DNA of 25,222 nt from CAZRUA01 sp964603125 (GTDB lineage: Bacteria; Bacteroidota; Bacteroidia; B-17B0; Aurantibacillaceae), in assembly GCA_964603125.1 (NCBI GenBank), contig CAZRUA010000050.1:1-25222 (forward strand), given 5' to 3'. The position numbers and the translations under genes are program-made. The notes under the pieces were generated by a model, which saw nothing but the letters and a program-made list of their open reading frames with translations, was not told the origin of the DNA and made no database searches. Positions within the stretch are counted from its first letter, which is position 1. Every line of letters starts with the position of its first letter. Positions 15,944 through 24,058 of the stretch are shown one piece after another.

Positions 15944-18450
15944 AAAGGATAACCAATACCGAAATTAAGATTAGTACCTTTTAAAATTGTTCCTATATGT
16001 TTGTTAAAAATATATTTCCCATCTGTAGGATCACCTGGGTCGTATATTTTTACTGAAGCATCTAAACGAATAATAAAGAAACTAAAATCGGCACGTATAC
16101 CAAAACCCGAACCTGTAGCAAATTCCTTATAAAATCTATTTAATTCAAAATTACCATTTGGTCGGGAGCTCACAGGGCGTCTTAACCAAATATTTCCGGC
16201 ATCAACAAACCAGGCTCCATTTAATAATTTAAAAATATTAAAACGGTATTCTAAGTTAAACTCCATTTGTAATTCACCCAATTTATCTAATCCATCCAAA
16301 CTATCTGGTGCATATGCACCAGGTCCTAATGCTCTTGCCTTCCATGCACGAATAGAGTTGGGACCGCCTCCAAAAAAACTTTTTTCGTAAGGTAAAACCG
16401 ATAAATTTTTAAGAGAATGACCATATCCACCAGCAGCTCGAAAAACTACACGGCCGAGTTTTCGAATAGTTTTATAAATACGGTAATCTAAGTCGAAGCG
16501 TAAAAATTGCGAAAATGGAATTTTAAAAACTTGATATCTTCCTAAACTGTCTTGCTCTCTACCCGTTAAATTAAAAAATGCTCTTGCAATATTTCCACTC
16601 GATTCGAAGTTGGCTTTCAAGAAATGTGAAGTGCTTCTTTTTTTACCTATTGTATTTTGGTCATTATAAGTGAATGTATAACGACTAACCGGAGTTAAGT
16701 GATCAATAAAACTGTTAAGCAAAAAATTATCATTGCTTTGAGCTAATTTGTCTTTGAAAGCTTGACTTAAATTGGCGCTAATAATATTTGTTTCAAACAA
16801 AATAAATTGGTGACGATAATTTGGACTTGGTTGCGTTTGAAATCCGTAAGATAAATTAGTTAGTGTTCTAAAAAACTCTGGTCGTTGTTGATAGTTTAAC
16901 GACATTGAAAAAATTGTTTTTATACCTGTTGCTTTTTTGTTACTAACAACGTTAAATGGAAACAATAGTTTTGGAATTACTAAATTTAACTCCGGACCAA
17001 ATTGAAATGTATTAAACGCTCCTAAACCTTTTAAAATGGATGTTGTAGCCTGATCTGTTTCGAAATTCTTCTGAGCAGTTAAACCTCCTTTAATCTTAAA
17101 TTCTAATAATTCAGCGCCTTTAAAAAGGTTACGGTTTTGATACACAAAACTTCCTGCCATACCTAAGTTACCACTTGTATTGGTACCTTCAGTTTCAACG
17201 GTAAAGGTTTGTTTTGAGATAGGGGAGAGAAGAATTTCAACATTGAGTTTAGTTGGATCCCAAACATCTCTTTCAAAGTTAATGGTAATACTCTTAAAGG
17301 CTTTTAAATCAGAAAGCTTATTGTAAGTTTCTTCAGCTAAGTTAGTTTGAAAAAACTGTCCAGGCGATATTACAATACGTTTTGCTAGGTCCTTAATTTT
17401 ATATTTTACTGGGGGAGTGTTTAGCATAAAAACTAAATCTCTTTTTTCTTTTTCGTCATGATAAGTGATTGTATCCGCCGGCTCTGGTCTTTTGCCATTA
17501 ATTGTGTAATAGTCCGGTATAATAATAATTTTGTTGATAGTAAATCTTTGATGATTGCGATAAGCTATACTATCTTGAGTTTCATCAGGTTTATATGGGA
17601 ATAAATCAACCCCAATCGTTATATCCAATTGGTGTGATTTAAAGTTGGAATCAACCAAAAAGTAAACATATTCTTGAGCAAAATCATAATAACCATTGTT
17701 TTTAAGGAAAGCTGTAATCCTTTCTCTTTCTGACTGCATAATGTCTTCATCATATCTCTCTCCCGCCTTTACTAAACAACCCGCTCTATCCTGACTAATG
17801 AATCCAAAAAGTTCGGTATCCTCAACTTTATAGCTAACACTTTTTATTTTGTAAGGAACTGATTTGGAAATGGTATAAAAAACATTGGCCTTTTTTAAAT
17901 GTTTCTTCCATTTAAAAAACGATTTATAAGGTTCAATTGAAACGGAATCCTTAACAGTGCTGTTAAAAAAACCTTTAGTTGCCATAAACTTTTCAATTTG
18001 AATTCGACTGATGCGTGTTTGCATTGAATCCAATACAACAGGTGCTTCGCCAATTTCAAGAAGGTTTTCTCTAAAAGTTAGCTTGTTTTTATCCTTTAAT
18101 TTTAAATCTTTGTATTTCTTATTCGGATTCTTGTTTTGCTTCTTCTGACGTTTAACAATGCGCTTAGAATTAATGGCATCGTATTTCTTATCGCGTTTCT
18201 CTTTTTTCTTTAAAAGCTTTTCCTTATTCACCAAATTGTAAACAGTAGTATGAAATGGTATGATTTTAACAATTTTACGATTAGGCTTTTGTCGCACAAA
18301 ACTTTCAATTTCAGCTGCATCTAAACCCGAATGATTATCAATAATTTTAACTTTGCGAACTAAATACTCGTTTTGTTTTAATTTTCGGGCTGGATTACAT
18401 GAAAAAATAAAAATAGCTAAGCAAGGCAAAAACAGAATTAATTTTTGCAT
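15940..18450 (-). CDS. tamL: TamL: TamA/BamA-family outer-membrane lipoprotein, 836 aa
   Basis: The N-terminus carries a lipobox (IFSC, Cys18), which distinguishes the Bacteroidota TamL form from proteobacterial TamA. POTRA-like segments follow. The family-typical IESFVRQKPNRKI lies at about 48-60, KGFFNSTVKDS at about 165-175, and ERITAFLKNNGYYDFAQEYVYF at about 240-265. The C-terminal half (from about 410) is the 16-strand Omp85 barrel, with SFFGGGPNSIRAWKARALGPG (the conserved substrate-interacting loop with its RxW) and a terminal aromatic strand LNFGIGYPF. Residues 76-123 are an unusual basic insert, 23 Lys/Arg in 48. No tamB gene follows: the downstream neighbour is the converging anti-sigma gene. 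The divergent methyltransferase upstream is a common TamL neighbour. Confidence 0.9.
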   Translation of the reverse strand: MQKLILFLPCLAIFIFSCNPARKLKQNEYLVRKVKIIDNHSGLDAAEIESFVRQKPNRKIVKIIPFHTTVYNLVNKEKLLKKKEKRDKKYDAINSKRIVKRQKKQNKNPNKKYKDLKLKDKNKLTFRENLLEIGEAPVVLDSMQTRISRIQIEKFMATKGFFNSTVKDSVSIEPYKSFFKWKKHLKKANVFYTISKSVPYKIKSVSYKVEDTELFGFISQDRAGCLVKAGERYDEDIMQSERERITAFLKNNGYYDFAQEYVYFLVDSNFKSHQLDITIGVDLFPYKPDETQDSIAYRNHQRFTINKIIIIPDYYTINGKRPEPADTITYHDEKEKRDLVFMLNTPPVKYKIKDLAKRIVISPGQFFQTNLAEETYNKLSDLKAFKSITINFERDVWDPTKLNVEILLSPISKQTFTVETEGTNTSGNLGMAGSFVYQNRNLFKGAELLEFKIKGGLTAQKNFETDQATTSILKGLGAFNTFQFGPELNLVIPKLLFPFNVVSNKKATGIKTIFSMSLNYQQRPEFFRTLTNLSYGFQTQPSPNYRHQFILFETNIISANLSQAFKDKLAQSNDNFLLNSFIDHLTPVSRYTFTYNDQNTIGKKRSTSHFLKANFESSGNIARAFFNLTGREQDSLGRYQVFKIPFSQFLRFDLDYRIYKTIRKLGRVVFRAAGGYGHSLKNLSVLPYEKSFFGGGPNSIRAWKARALGPGAYAPDSLDGLDKLGELQMEFNLEYRFNIFKLLNGAWFVDAGNIWLRRPVSSRPNGNFELNRFYKEFATGSGFGIRADFSFFIIRLDASVKIYDPGDPTDGKYIFNKHIGTILKGTNLNFGIGYPF

Positions 18451-18519
18451 TCCTAGTGTCCTTATTTTTTGGTAGTTTTGAATAGTTTTTAAAAGTACGA
18501 AATTATTTATTTTTATAGC
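18451..18519. promoter_or_regulatory. Divergent promoter region of tamL and the methyltransferase operon
   Basis: The 69-bp gap has to carry both promoters. TACTTTTA (minus, 18490-18497) and TATTTTTA (plus, 18508-18515) each differ from TAnnTTTG at one base, so the exact start sites are uncertain. Confidence 0.4.
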
Positions 18520-19278
18520 ATGATATCTAAAAATCAGTTGAAAAATATTGTTGCCTTACAACAGAAAAAGAGTAGGGAAGAGACTGGTTTATCTGTTGCC
18601 GAAGGGGTTAAAGTTATTGAGGATTTGCTGATATCTGATATTAAAGTGAAGGAGATATATGCAACTAATAATTGGCTTGCCGAATATGGCGATCGCTTAA
18701 AATCGAAAAACATACCTTTTTACGAGGTAAATGACATTGAATTAGGTAAAATATCTAATCTATCAACGCCCAATAAAGTTTTAGCTGTTTTTTATATTCC
18801 AATATATAAATTAGACTTAGAAGCTCTTAATTCAGGATTATCCTTGTATCTTGATGATATCAGAGACCCAGGAAATTTAGGCACTATTGTTAGAACTGGA
18901 GAATGGTTTGGGGTAAAGCAAATCATTTGTTCAAAAAACTCAACAGAATTATTTTCACCTAAAGCAGTTCAAAGCAGCATGGGTTCATTATTTCGAGTGA
19001 AAGTATTAACTGAAGAATTACGCTCGATTTTTGATAAAAAGGTTTCATTTCCTATTTATGGAGCTTTTATGGAGGGGGAAGATGTTTATAAAATGAAGGA
19101 TTTTGCCAATGGAATATTAGTAATTGGAAATGAAGCGAACGGAATTAGCGATACGAATAAAAATATAATAACAAAAAAAGTAAGTATTCCATCAGCAGGA
19201 AATAGCAAAGGTGAATCTTTAAATGCTGCCTTAGCTTGTGGAATCTTATGTGCAGAGTTTTTTAGAAGGCATCAGTAA
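18520..19278 (+). CDS. TrmH/SpoU-family RNA 2'-O-methyltransferase, 252 aa
   Basis: The enzyme transfers a methyl group from SAM to a ribose 2'-OH in rRNA or tRNA using the knotted SPOUT fold. Motif 1 is DDIRDPGNLGTIVRT (112-126, with catalytic Arg125), motif 2 is VIGNEANGIS (201-210) and motif 3 is IPSAGNSKGESLNAALA (223-239). The N-terminal 80 residues form the L30e-like substrate-binding domain (SLSVAEGVKVIEDLL type). This architecture matches RlmB/TsnR/YsgA-like rRNA methyltransferases; the site cannot be read from sequence. It starts an operon: the MGMT gene begins at the very next base after its stop codon. Confidence 0.93.
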   Translation: MISKNQLKNIVALQQKKSREETGLSVAEGVKVIEDLLISDIKVKEIYATNNWLAEYGDRLKSKNIPFYEVNDIELGKISNLSTPNKVLAVFYIPIYKLDLEALNSGLSLYLDDIRDPGNLGTIVRTGEWFGVKQIICSKNSTELFSPKAVQSSMGSLFRVKVLTEELRSIFDKKVSFPIYGAFMEGEDVYKMKDFANGILVIGNEANGISDTNKNIITKKVSIPSAGNSKGESLNAALACGILCAEFFRRHQ

Positions 19279-20070
19279 ATGTTTGATAAAAGTAAAATAT
19301 CAATTGAGTTTTTAGATAAACTGGTAGAATATATTGCATGGCAAAATTCATTTGAATTGACTTTTGAAGAACGCTATACACCTGAAGAAGTTGCGGTATT
19401 TGAGTCGTATGTAAAATTATTTCCTGCTAAACTAGATAATATTACAACTTGTTTAAATTGGCGCAGACTTAAATTAAAGCTAATAGAAAGTACCAATTGG
19501 GTTGAAGAAGGAAAATGTTTTAATACTGATTTTCTTGGTAATTTTTCTTTTTACGATATCACGGTTTCTCCCGAATTAATTGAATTTAGTTTTTTTGAAA
19601 GTGTATTTGGATTAGTAATTATAGCTAGTACAAATATTGGTATTTGTTATGTTGCTTTTGAAAACGAAAGAGAAGAGGCTTTTGCCAAATTATTAAAAAG
19701 ATTTCCTGATAGCAGTTTAGTTGAAGCCTCTAATTTTGAGCACAACAAGGTTAAACTCTTTTTCGAAAATGGTTTTGTAAATAAGTTTTCTATAAATCTT
19801 CATCTTAAAAATACCGCATTTCAGCTTGAAGTATGGAAAGCACTCATTTCTATTCCACAAGGTAGAATTGTTACATATTCAGATATAGCTAATTACTTAA
19901 ATAAACATAATGGTTCGCGCGCTGTTGGTTCAGCAGTAGGAGACAACCCAATTGCCGCTTTAATTCCATGCCATAGAGTTTTACCACAAACAGGAATAAT
20001 TGGTGAATATGCATGGGGAAGCTCCAGAAAATCAGTTTTAATTGCTTACGAACTAGCTAAAGAGAGTTAA
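19279..20070 (+). CDS. Methylated-DNA-protein-cysteine methyltransferase (MGMT/Ogt type) with extra N-terminal region
   Basis: The protein repairs O6-alkylguanine by moving the alkyl group to its own Cys in a suicide reaction. The C-terminal part (about 178-258) has TAFQLEVWKALISIPQGRIVTY, the Arg-finger helix SRAVGSAVGDNPIA (Arg214), the active site PCHR with Cys231, and GEYAWGSSRK. Residues 88-175 fit the ribonuclease-H-like N-lobe common in this family. The first 85 residues (FDKSKISIEFLDKLVEYIAWQNS...) are helical and do not match the AraC-type HTH or the Zn-Cys domain of Ada, so a regulator role is not supported. The gene abuts the methyltransferase stop and precedes alkB by 3 bp, forming a direct-reversal repair pair. 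Confidence 0.9.
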   Translation: MFDKSKISIEFLDKLVEYIAWQNSFELTFEERYTPEEVAVFESYVKLFPAKLDNITTCLNWRRLKLKLIESTNWVEEGKCFNTDFLGNFSFYDITVSPELIEFSFFESVFGLVIIASTNIGICYVAFENEREEAFAKLLKRFPDSSLVEASNFEHNKVKLFFENGFVNKFSINLHLKNTAFQLEVWKALISIPQGRIVTYSDIANYLNKHNGSRAVGSAVGDNPIAALIPCHRVLPQTGIIGEYAWGSSRKSVLIAYELAKES

Positions 20071-20073
20071 GGT

Positions 20074-20679
20074 ATGGATTTGTTCAGCGAAACTGTTGAT
20101 TCCAAGCAAAACTTACTACCATTTAATGGCACAGTAAATTATTATGGACGAATTTATGAAAGTAATGTGGCTAATTATTTCCTTAATAAATTATTAAATG
20201 ATATTGAATGGAGTTTTGATGAAGCCATAATTTACGGTAAACGAATAATAACCAAAAGAAAAGTAGCTTGGTATGGCGATCAAAATTATTCATACAGCTA
20301 CTCAAATACAACAAAAGTTGCATTAGCTTGGACCCCAGAATTACTTGAACTAAAACAAAAAACAGAACAATTAACTGGTGATAGTTTTAATTCCTGCTTG
20401 CTTAATTTATATCATAATGGAGAGGAAGGCATGGCTTGGCACAGTGACGATGAAAAGGCTTTGAGAAAAAATGGAAGCATAGCTTCCTTAAGTTTTGGAG
20501 CAGAACGTAAGTTTTGTTTTAAACACAAGAAAAACGACGAAAAGGTTTGTCTAAAATTAGAACATGGCAGTTTGTTGGTAATGAAAGATGAAACGCAAAC
20601 ACATTGGTTACACCGTTTACCACCCACTAAGCTTATTAAAACACCTAGAGTTAACCTAACTTTTAGAACGATTGTTTAA
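20074..20679 (+). CDS. alkB: AlkB-like 2-oxoglutarate/Fe(II)-dependent dealkylase, 201 aa
   Basis: The enzyme oxidatively removes N1-methyladenine and N3-methylcytosine lesions from DNA or RNA using Fe(II) and 2-oxoglutarate. The facial triad is visible: His123 and Asp125 in AWHSDDE, and His180 in THWLHRLP. Arg192 and Arg198 in RVNLTFR bind 2-oxoglutarate and substrate. NLYHNGEEGMAWHSDDE and SIASLSFGAERKF are classic AlkB/ALKBH2 segments. The length is normal for the bacterial family. It is the third gene of the methyltransferase-MGMT-alkB run, which gives the cell two complementary direct-reversal activities in one message. It ends 8 bp from the converging prmA. Confidence 0.95.
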   Translation: MDLFSETVDSKQNLLPFNGTVNYYGRIYESNVANYFLNKLLNDIEWSFDEAIIYGKRIITKRKVAWYGDQNYSYSYSNTTKVALAWTPELLELKQKTEQLTGDSFNSCLLNLYHNGEEGMAWHSDDEKALRKNGSIASLSFGAERKFCFKHKKNDEKVCLKLEHGSLLVMKDETQTHWLHRLPPTKLIKTPRVNLTFRTIV

Positions 20680-20687
20680 GTGAAATA

Positions 20688-21509
20688 TTAATTTTTAGAT
20701 AATTCAACCATTGCCCAAGTGTTTCTAGCTGTAACACTTTTTTGGCTTAAACCAGATTCAATTCCTTTCGCAACAATCGTTTCAACATCCGATTCAAAAA
20801 ATCCACTCATAATTAAAATACCACCTTCACTTAAACATGATGAATAAATAGGAATATCAATTGTTAAAACGTTACGGTTAATATTTGCTAAGATTATATC
20901 GTATTTTTTGCCTTCTAATAAAGAAGAATCACCTTTAAAAACGTTAGTTTCGGTTAAACCATTTAGTTGATAGTTCTCTAAAGTGTTTTCAACGCACCAA
21001 TCATCAATATCAATGGCCTCTATGCTTTTAGCTCCTAATTTTTTAGCTACAATAGCCAAAACACCTGTACCACAGCCCATATCCAAAATAGATTTACCTT
21101 TTAAATCCAATTCAAATAATTTCTCCGATATTAAATAAGTTGTATCATGATGCCCCGTACCAAATGACATTTTAGGCATAATTATTACATTCAAGATTCC
21201 CGCTTCTTCTTTATGAAATGGAGCTCTTATAACGCATTTATTTGGAATTAAAACTGGATCAAAGTTCTTTTCCCATTCCTCATTCCAGTTTTGCTGCTCA
21301 ATTTTCTTCTTTTCAAAAGTAAAATTAATGTCTAATTCATTTAGGCTTTCTAAATTAACATTAACGTCATTTTCTTCATTAATGAAAGCTTCAAAACCAT
21401 TATCGTTAGTAGTAAAAGTTTCAAATTCCATTTCGCCTAAAAAAGCAATTAAAACATCAGTTCCAGGATTTGGAGGGTTTACTGTGAAAGAGTAGGAGTA
21501 ATAATTCAT
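20688..21509 (-). CDS. prmA: Ribosomal protein L11 methyltransferase
   Basis: The cytoplasmic SAM-dependent enzyme methylates lysines and the N-terminus of L11. PrmA marks are NWNEEWEKNFDPVLI (74-88), the FGTGHHDTT motif (116-124), SILDMGCGTGVLAI (motif I, 140-152), then AIDIDDWCVENTLEN (motif II) and ILANINRNVL, the NPF/NIN-like catalytic motif. The N-terminal 65 residues are the L11-binding domain. At 273 aa it is slightly shorter than E. coli PrmA (293 aa), as is usual here. A perfect TACTTTTG -7 element lies only 7 nt upstream of the ATG, which predicts a leaderless or nearly leaderless mRNA. Confidence 0.95.
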   Translation of the reverse strand: MNYYSYSFTVNPPNPGTDVLIAFLGEMEFETFTTNDNGFEAFINEENDVNVNLESLNELDINFTFEKKKIEQQNWNEEWEKNFDPVLIPNKCVIRAPFHKEEAGILNVIIMPKMSFGTGHHDTTYLISEKLFELDLKGKSILDMGCGTGVLAIVAKKLGAKSIEAIDIDDWCVENTLENYQLNGLTETNVFKGDSSLLEGKKYDIILANINRNVLTIDIPIYSSCLSEGGILIMSGFFESDVETIVAKGIESGLSQKSVTARNTWAMVELSKN

Positions 21510-21516
21510 ATTGAAG

Positions 21517-21524
21517 CAAAAGTA
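21517..21524 (-). promoter_or_regulatory. Promoter -7 element of prmA
   Basis: The minus strand reads TACTTTTG, an exact TAnnTTTG, 7 nt before the ATG. If used, transcription would begin at or next to the start codon. No -33 match was found at 17-23 bp. Confidence 0.5.
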
Positions 21525-21559
21525 CTAAAAATAAAGGTTTAAGCTAAATTGCTATAAAT

Positions 21560-21590
21560 TTTGATTTTATGATTGAAAAATATATTTTTG
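21560..21590 (+). promoter_or_regulatory. Complete Bacteroidota promoter TTTG-N19-TATTTTTG
   Basis: TTTG at 21560-21563 and TATTTTTG at 21583-21590 are separated by 19 bp, the consensus arrangement. The ATG at 21607 is 16 nt past the -7 box, giving a leader of about ten bases. This is the best promoter in the window. Confidence 0.75.
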
Positions 21591-21606
21591 ATAGAAATAT
21601 TTTGAA

Positions 21607-22506
21607 ATGAAATTTAGAAGTTTAGTAAAATTGAGCCTTTTATTGGTTGTGTTGTTTATAGTTGAAAGTTGTGAGAAGCAGGATATACCTTTACCAAAAC
21701 CTTTGGAATTAGCTACCGTTAACACATTACAACCAACAAATTTTTCACTCTACCATACTTATTCAAGCAACTCAACACAATTGACAACAGGTGGAAATGT
21801 TTTAAATGATGGAGGCGCCCAAGTTACTGAGCGTGGAGTTTGTTGGAGTACATCACCTAACCCAACCAAGGGAAATAATAATTTTACAATTTTTGGGTCA
21901 GGAACTGGAAACTTTATTGGGCAATCAATAAATTTTGCTGTGAATACAAATTATCATTTTCGTGCATACGCAATAAATTCGGTAGGAGTATCTTATGGTA
22001 ATGAAATAATATATACTTCGCCTTCTTATTATATTGGGCAACAACATACGAGTGGATATTATATTGTTCATATTGACAACACTGGGCTTCATGGAATTAT
22101 GGCGTCCACAGCGGGTACATACACATCAAGTTCTTACGCTATCCAATGGGGGTGTATGGGAACTTTATTAACAGGTTGTAATAACTCGAGTTTTGGAAGC
22201 GGTCCAAACAATACTACAAATATTACTTTAGGTTGTAATACCTGGAATGCTTCATCTTATTGTGATTCTTATACTGGAAATGGAACATACAATGATTGGT
22301 ATTTGCCTTCATCCGATGAATTTGACATAATACAAAACAACCTAAAAAACACTTACTTAGCTCTAAGCGCAGTAACTTACTGGACATCAACTCAATTTGA
22401 TGCCAATCAAGCAATTTGCAAAAGTATTAACAATAGTAATATGGTAACTTCTCTTACTAGCAATAAAAACTTTACCTATAAAGCAATTCCTATACGCAAT
22501 TTCTAA
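21607..22506 (+). CDS. Lipoprotein with FN3-like and DUF1566/FISUMP-like domains, 299 aa
   Basis: The signal peptide ends in a lipobox-like VESC with Cys22. Residues 60-140 fit the fibronectin-like segment seen in many Bacteroidota lipoproteins: TTGGNVLNDGGAQVTERGVCWSTSPNPT and NTNYHFRAYAINSVGVSYG. The C-terminal part (about 143-299) has NDWYLPSSDEF (229-239), TYWTST (257-262) and a final KAIPIRNF. These match the DUF1566/FISUMP-type domain, a C-type-lectin-like fold on exported proteins. Five Cys in 183-271 could form disulfides. It is probably surface exposed and monocistronic with a strong promoter. Its ligand is unknown. Its last 4 bp overlap the converging tpiA. Confidence 0.8.
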   Translation: MKFRSLVKLSLLLVVLFIVESCEKQDIPLPKPLELATVNTLQPTNFSLYHTYSSNSTQLTTGGNVLNDGGAQVTERGVCWSTSPNPTKGNNNFTIFGSGTGNFIGQSINFAVNTNYHFRAYAINSVGVSYGNEIIYTSPSYYIGQQHTSGYYIVHIDNTGLHGIMASTAGTYTSSSYAIQWGCMGTLLTGCNNSSFGSGPNNTTNITLGCNTWNASSYCDSYTGNGTYNDWYLPSSDEFDIIQNNLKNTYLALSAVTYWTSTQFDANQAICKSINNSNMVTSLTSNKNFTYKAIPIRNF

Positions 22507-23255
22507 AAGCTACTTATAATACTTTCAAAATCTCCTGCCTTCAGTGAAGCACCACCAATTAATCCTCCATCAACATCAGCGCAAGAGAAAAGTTCTTTAG
22601 CGTTACTTGGATTACAGCTTCCGCCATATAAAATGGAACAATTATCTGCAATTGTTGAATTGTATTTAGTAGAAATTAAATTACGTATAAATGCATGGAT
22701 TTCTTGTGCTTGCTCAGGGCTAGCTGTTTCACCAGTACCTATGGCCCAAACGGGTTCGTAAGCTATAATTAGTTTCGAAAAATCTTGTTCGCTTAAATGA
22801 AATGCTACATTATTTAATTGTTCTGCAATAACCTTAAAATGGTTTTCAGATTTACGTTCCATAAGCTTTTCACCAATGCAATAAATTGGTGTAAGTTCAT
22901 TTTGCAATGCTAATTCAATCTTTTGCAATAACTCATTGTTATTTTCTTTAAAGTATTCTCTTCTTTCAGAATGACCAACCAAAACATATTTTGCTCCAAC
23001 GCTAGTAAGCATTTTTGCACTCACTTCACCTGTGTATGCTCCTGAAACTTTTGTGTAACAATTTTGAGCACCAACTTTTATATTCGTTCCTTTAAGTTTT
23101 TCACTTACTAAGTAAATAAAAGGGTAGGGAGGTATAACTATAGTTTCAACGTTGCTATTTAAATTACTTGTCATTAATGCGTCAACTAATGAGTTAACCT
23201 CTGTTAAATCAAGATTCATTTTCCAATTTCCTGCAACTATTTTTTTACGCGACAT
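22503..23255 (-). CDS. tpiA: Triosephosphate isomerase
   Basis: The enzyme interconverts dihydroxyacetone phosphate and glyceraldehyde 3-phosphate in glycolysis. All catalytic residues are present: Asn10 and Lys12 in GNWKMN, electrophile His95 in VGHSERR, and base Glu167 in AYEPVWAIGTG. The phosphate loop YGGS and the end motif DGGLIGGASL are intact. The length of 250 aa is standard. It starts 2 bp after the DUF4476 gene and is probably co-transcribed with it and the acyl carrier protein. It is convergent with and overlaps the lipoprotein gene by 4 bp. Confidence 0.97.
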   Translation of the reverse strand: MSRKKIVAGNWKMNLDLTEVNSLVDALMTSNLNSNVETIVIPPYPFIYLVSEKLKGTNIKVGAQNCYTKVSGAYTGEVSAKMLTSVGAKYVLVGHSERREYFKENNNELLQKIELALQNELTPIYCIGEKLMERKSENHFKVIAEQLNNVAFHLSEQDFSKLIIAYEPVWAIGTGETASPEQAQEIHAFIRNLISTKYNSTIADNCSILYGGSCNPSNAKELFSCADVDGGLIGGASLKAGDFESIISSF

Positions 23256-23256
23256 A

Positions 23257-24039
23257 TTATTTTTGTGTTTTTAAAAAGGCTTCTAAATCGCTTATTGTTG
23301 ATTCATATCCAAAAGCATCATTTACCTTATAATAATTTGATTTATCCATGCAGTTTTTATAAGCATATTTTGCTAGTTCCAACTTTGATGTTTCATAAGT
23401 CATTAAACGCATCAGCTGCTGAACTTGCATTGAAGTGAGACATTTTTTATTTGTAATTTCTTTTGCAATAATAAGCTTATCATCTTCTAAGGTCTTGGAA
23501 TCAACAGACTTCTTAGCACCTTCAAAATCCAAATCATTTATAGTTACACAAGGATTTGAACTTGTATTAGCCGAAGTAGGAGTAGGGTTTGTTGGTGTAA
23601 CCGTTATACCTGAATTAGTACTAAGATTAATGTTTGGTAGGTTTAATTGTAGTGGTGTGAAAGCCTTTGCTGTATCTTGTTGTGAAATGTTTGTTGCACT
23701 AACTAGTTTTGTGCTACTAATGTATTTAATCTTGTATTTCTTTTTCTTCCTAACTATAGAATAAGTAAACTCCATATTTGAGGTGTCTCTGCCTTCGTAG
23801 GTTAAGTATAATTTTATATCAAAATCGGGCTTTTTGTTTTCAAAAATAATTTTAGCTTGAACCACTGATGGCAAAATTCCTTCAGCTTTAACGTTAGTTT
23901 GCGGCTTGTCGTTGTATCTAGAGCCATTTATCACCAAATAAAAAGGCTCACCAGTTGAAGTAAATACAATCAAGTTATTTTGGCTTTTTAATACGCCAAA
24001 TAAAATCGTAAATACAAATAGAAATATTGGTTTTGTCAT
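23257..24039 (-). CDS. Exported DUF4476 protein, 260 aa
   Basis: A signal peptide covers about residues 1-20 (cleavage near LKSQ). Residues 21-110 are beta-rich (NLIVFTSTGEPFYLVINGSRYND). A low-complexity Thr/Pro/Asn/Ser linker lies at about 144-163. The C-terminal 95 residues are the helical DUF4476 domain: FEGAKKSVDSKTLEDDKLIIAKEI, CLTSMQVQQLMRLMTYETSKLELAKYAY and YYKVNDAFGYESTISDLEAFL. DUF4476 occurs in animals and Bacteroidota and has no settled function; here it should act in the periplasm or outside. It begins 19 bp after the acyl carrier protein and ends 1 bp before tpiA. Confidence 0.88.
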   Translation of the reverse strand: MTKPIFLFVFTILFGVLKSQNNLIVFTSTGEPFYLVINGSRYNDKPQTNVKAEGILPSVVQAKIIFENKKPDFDIKLYLTYEGRDTSNMEFTYSIVRKKKKYKIKYISSTKLVSATNISQQDTAKAFTPLQLNLPNINLSTNSGITVTPTNPTPTSANTSSNPCVTINDLDFEGAKKSVDSKTLEDDKLIIAKEITNKKCLTSMQVQQLMRLMTYETSKLELAKYAYKNCMDKSNYYKVNDAFGYESTISDLEAFLKTQK

Positions 24040-24058
24040 TTTAATTAATGCTTTAAAA

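Noticed and set aside
19279..19533. N-terminal region of the MGMT as an Ada-type transcriptional regulator
   Set aside because: There is neither the four-Cys zinc site of Ada nor a recognisable AraC helix-turn-helix.
23435..23764. Open frame on the plus strand opposite the DUF4476 gene
   Set aside because: It is a shadow of the DUF4476 coding sequence; its hydrophobic runs come from the complement of Lys/Glu codons.
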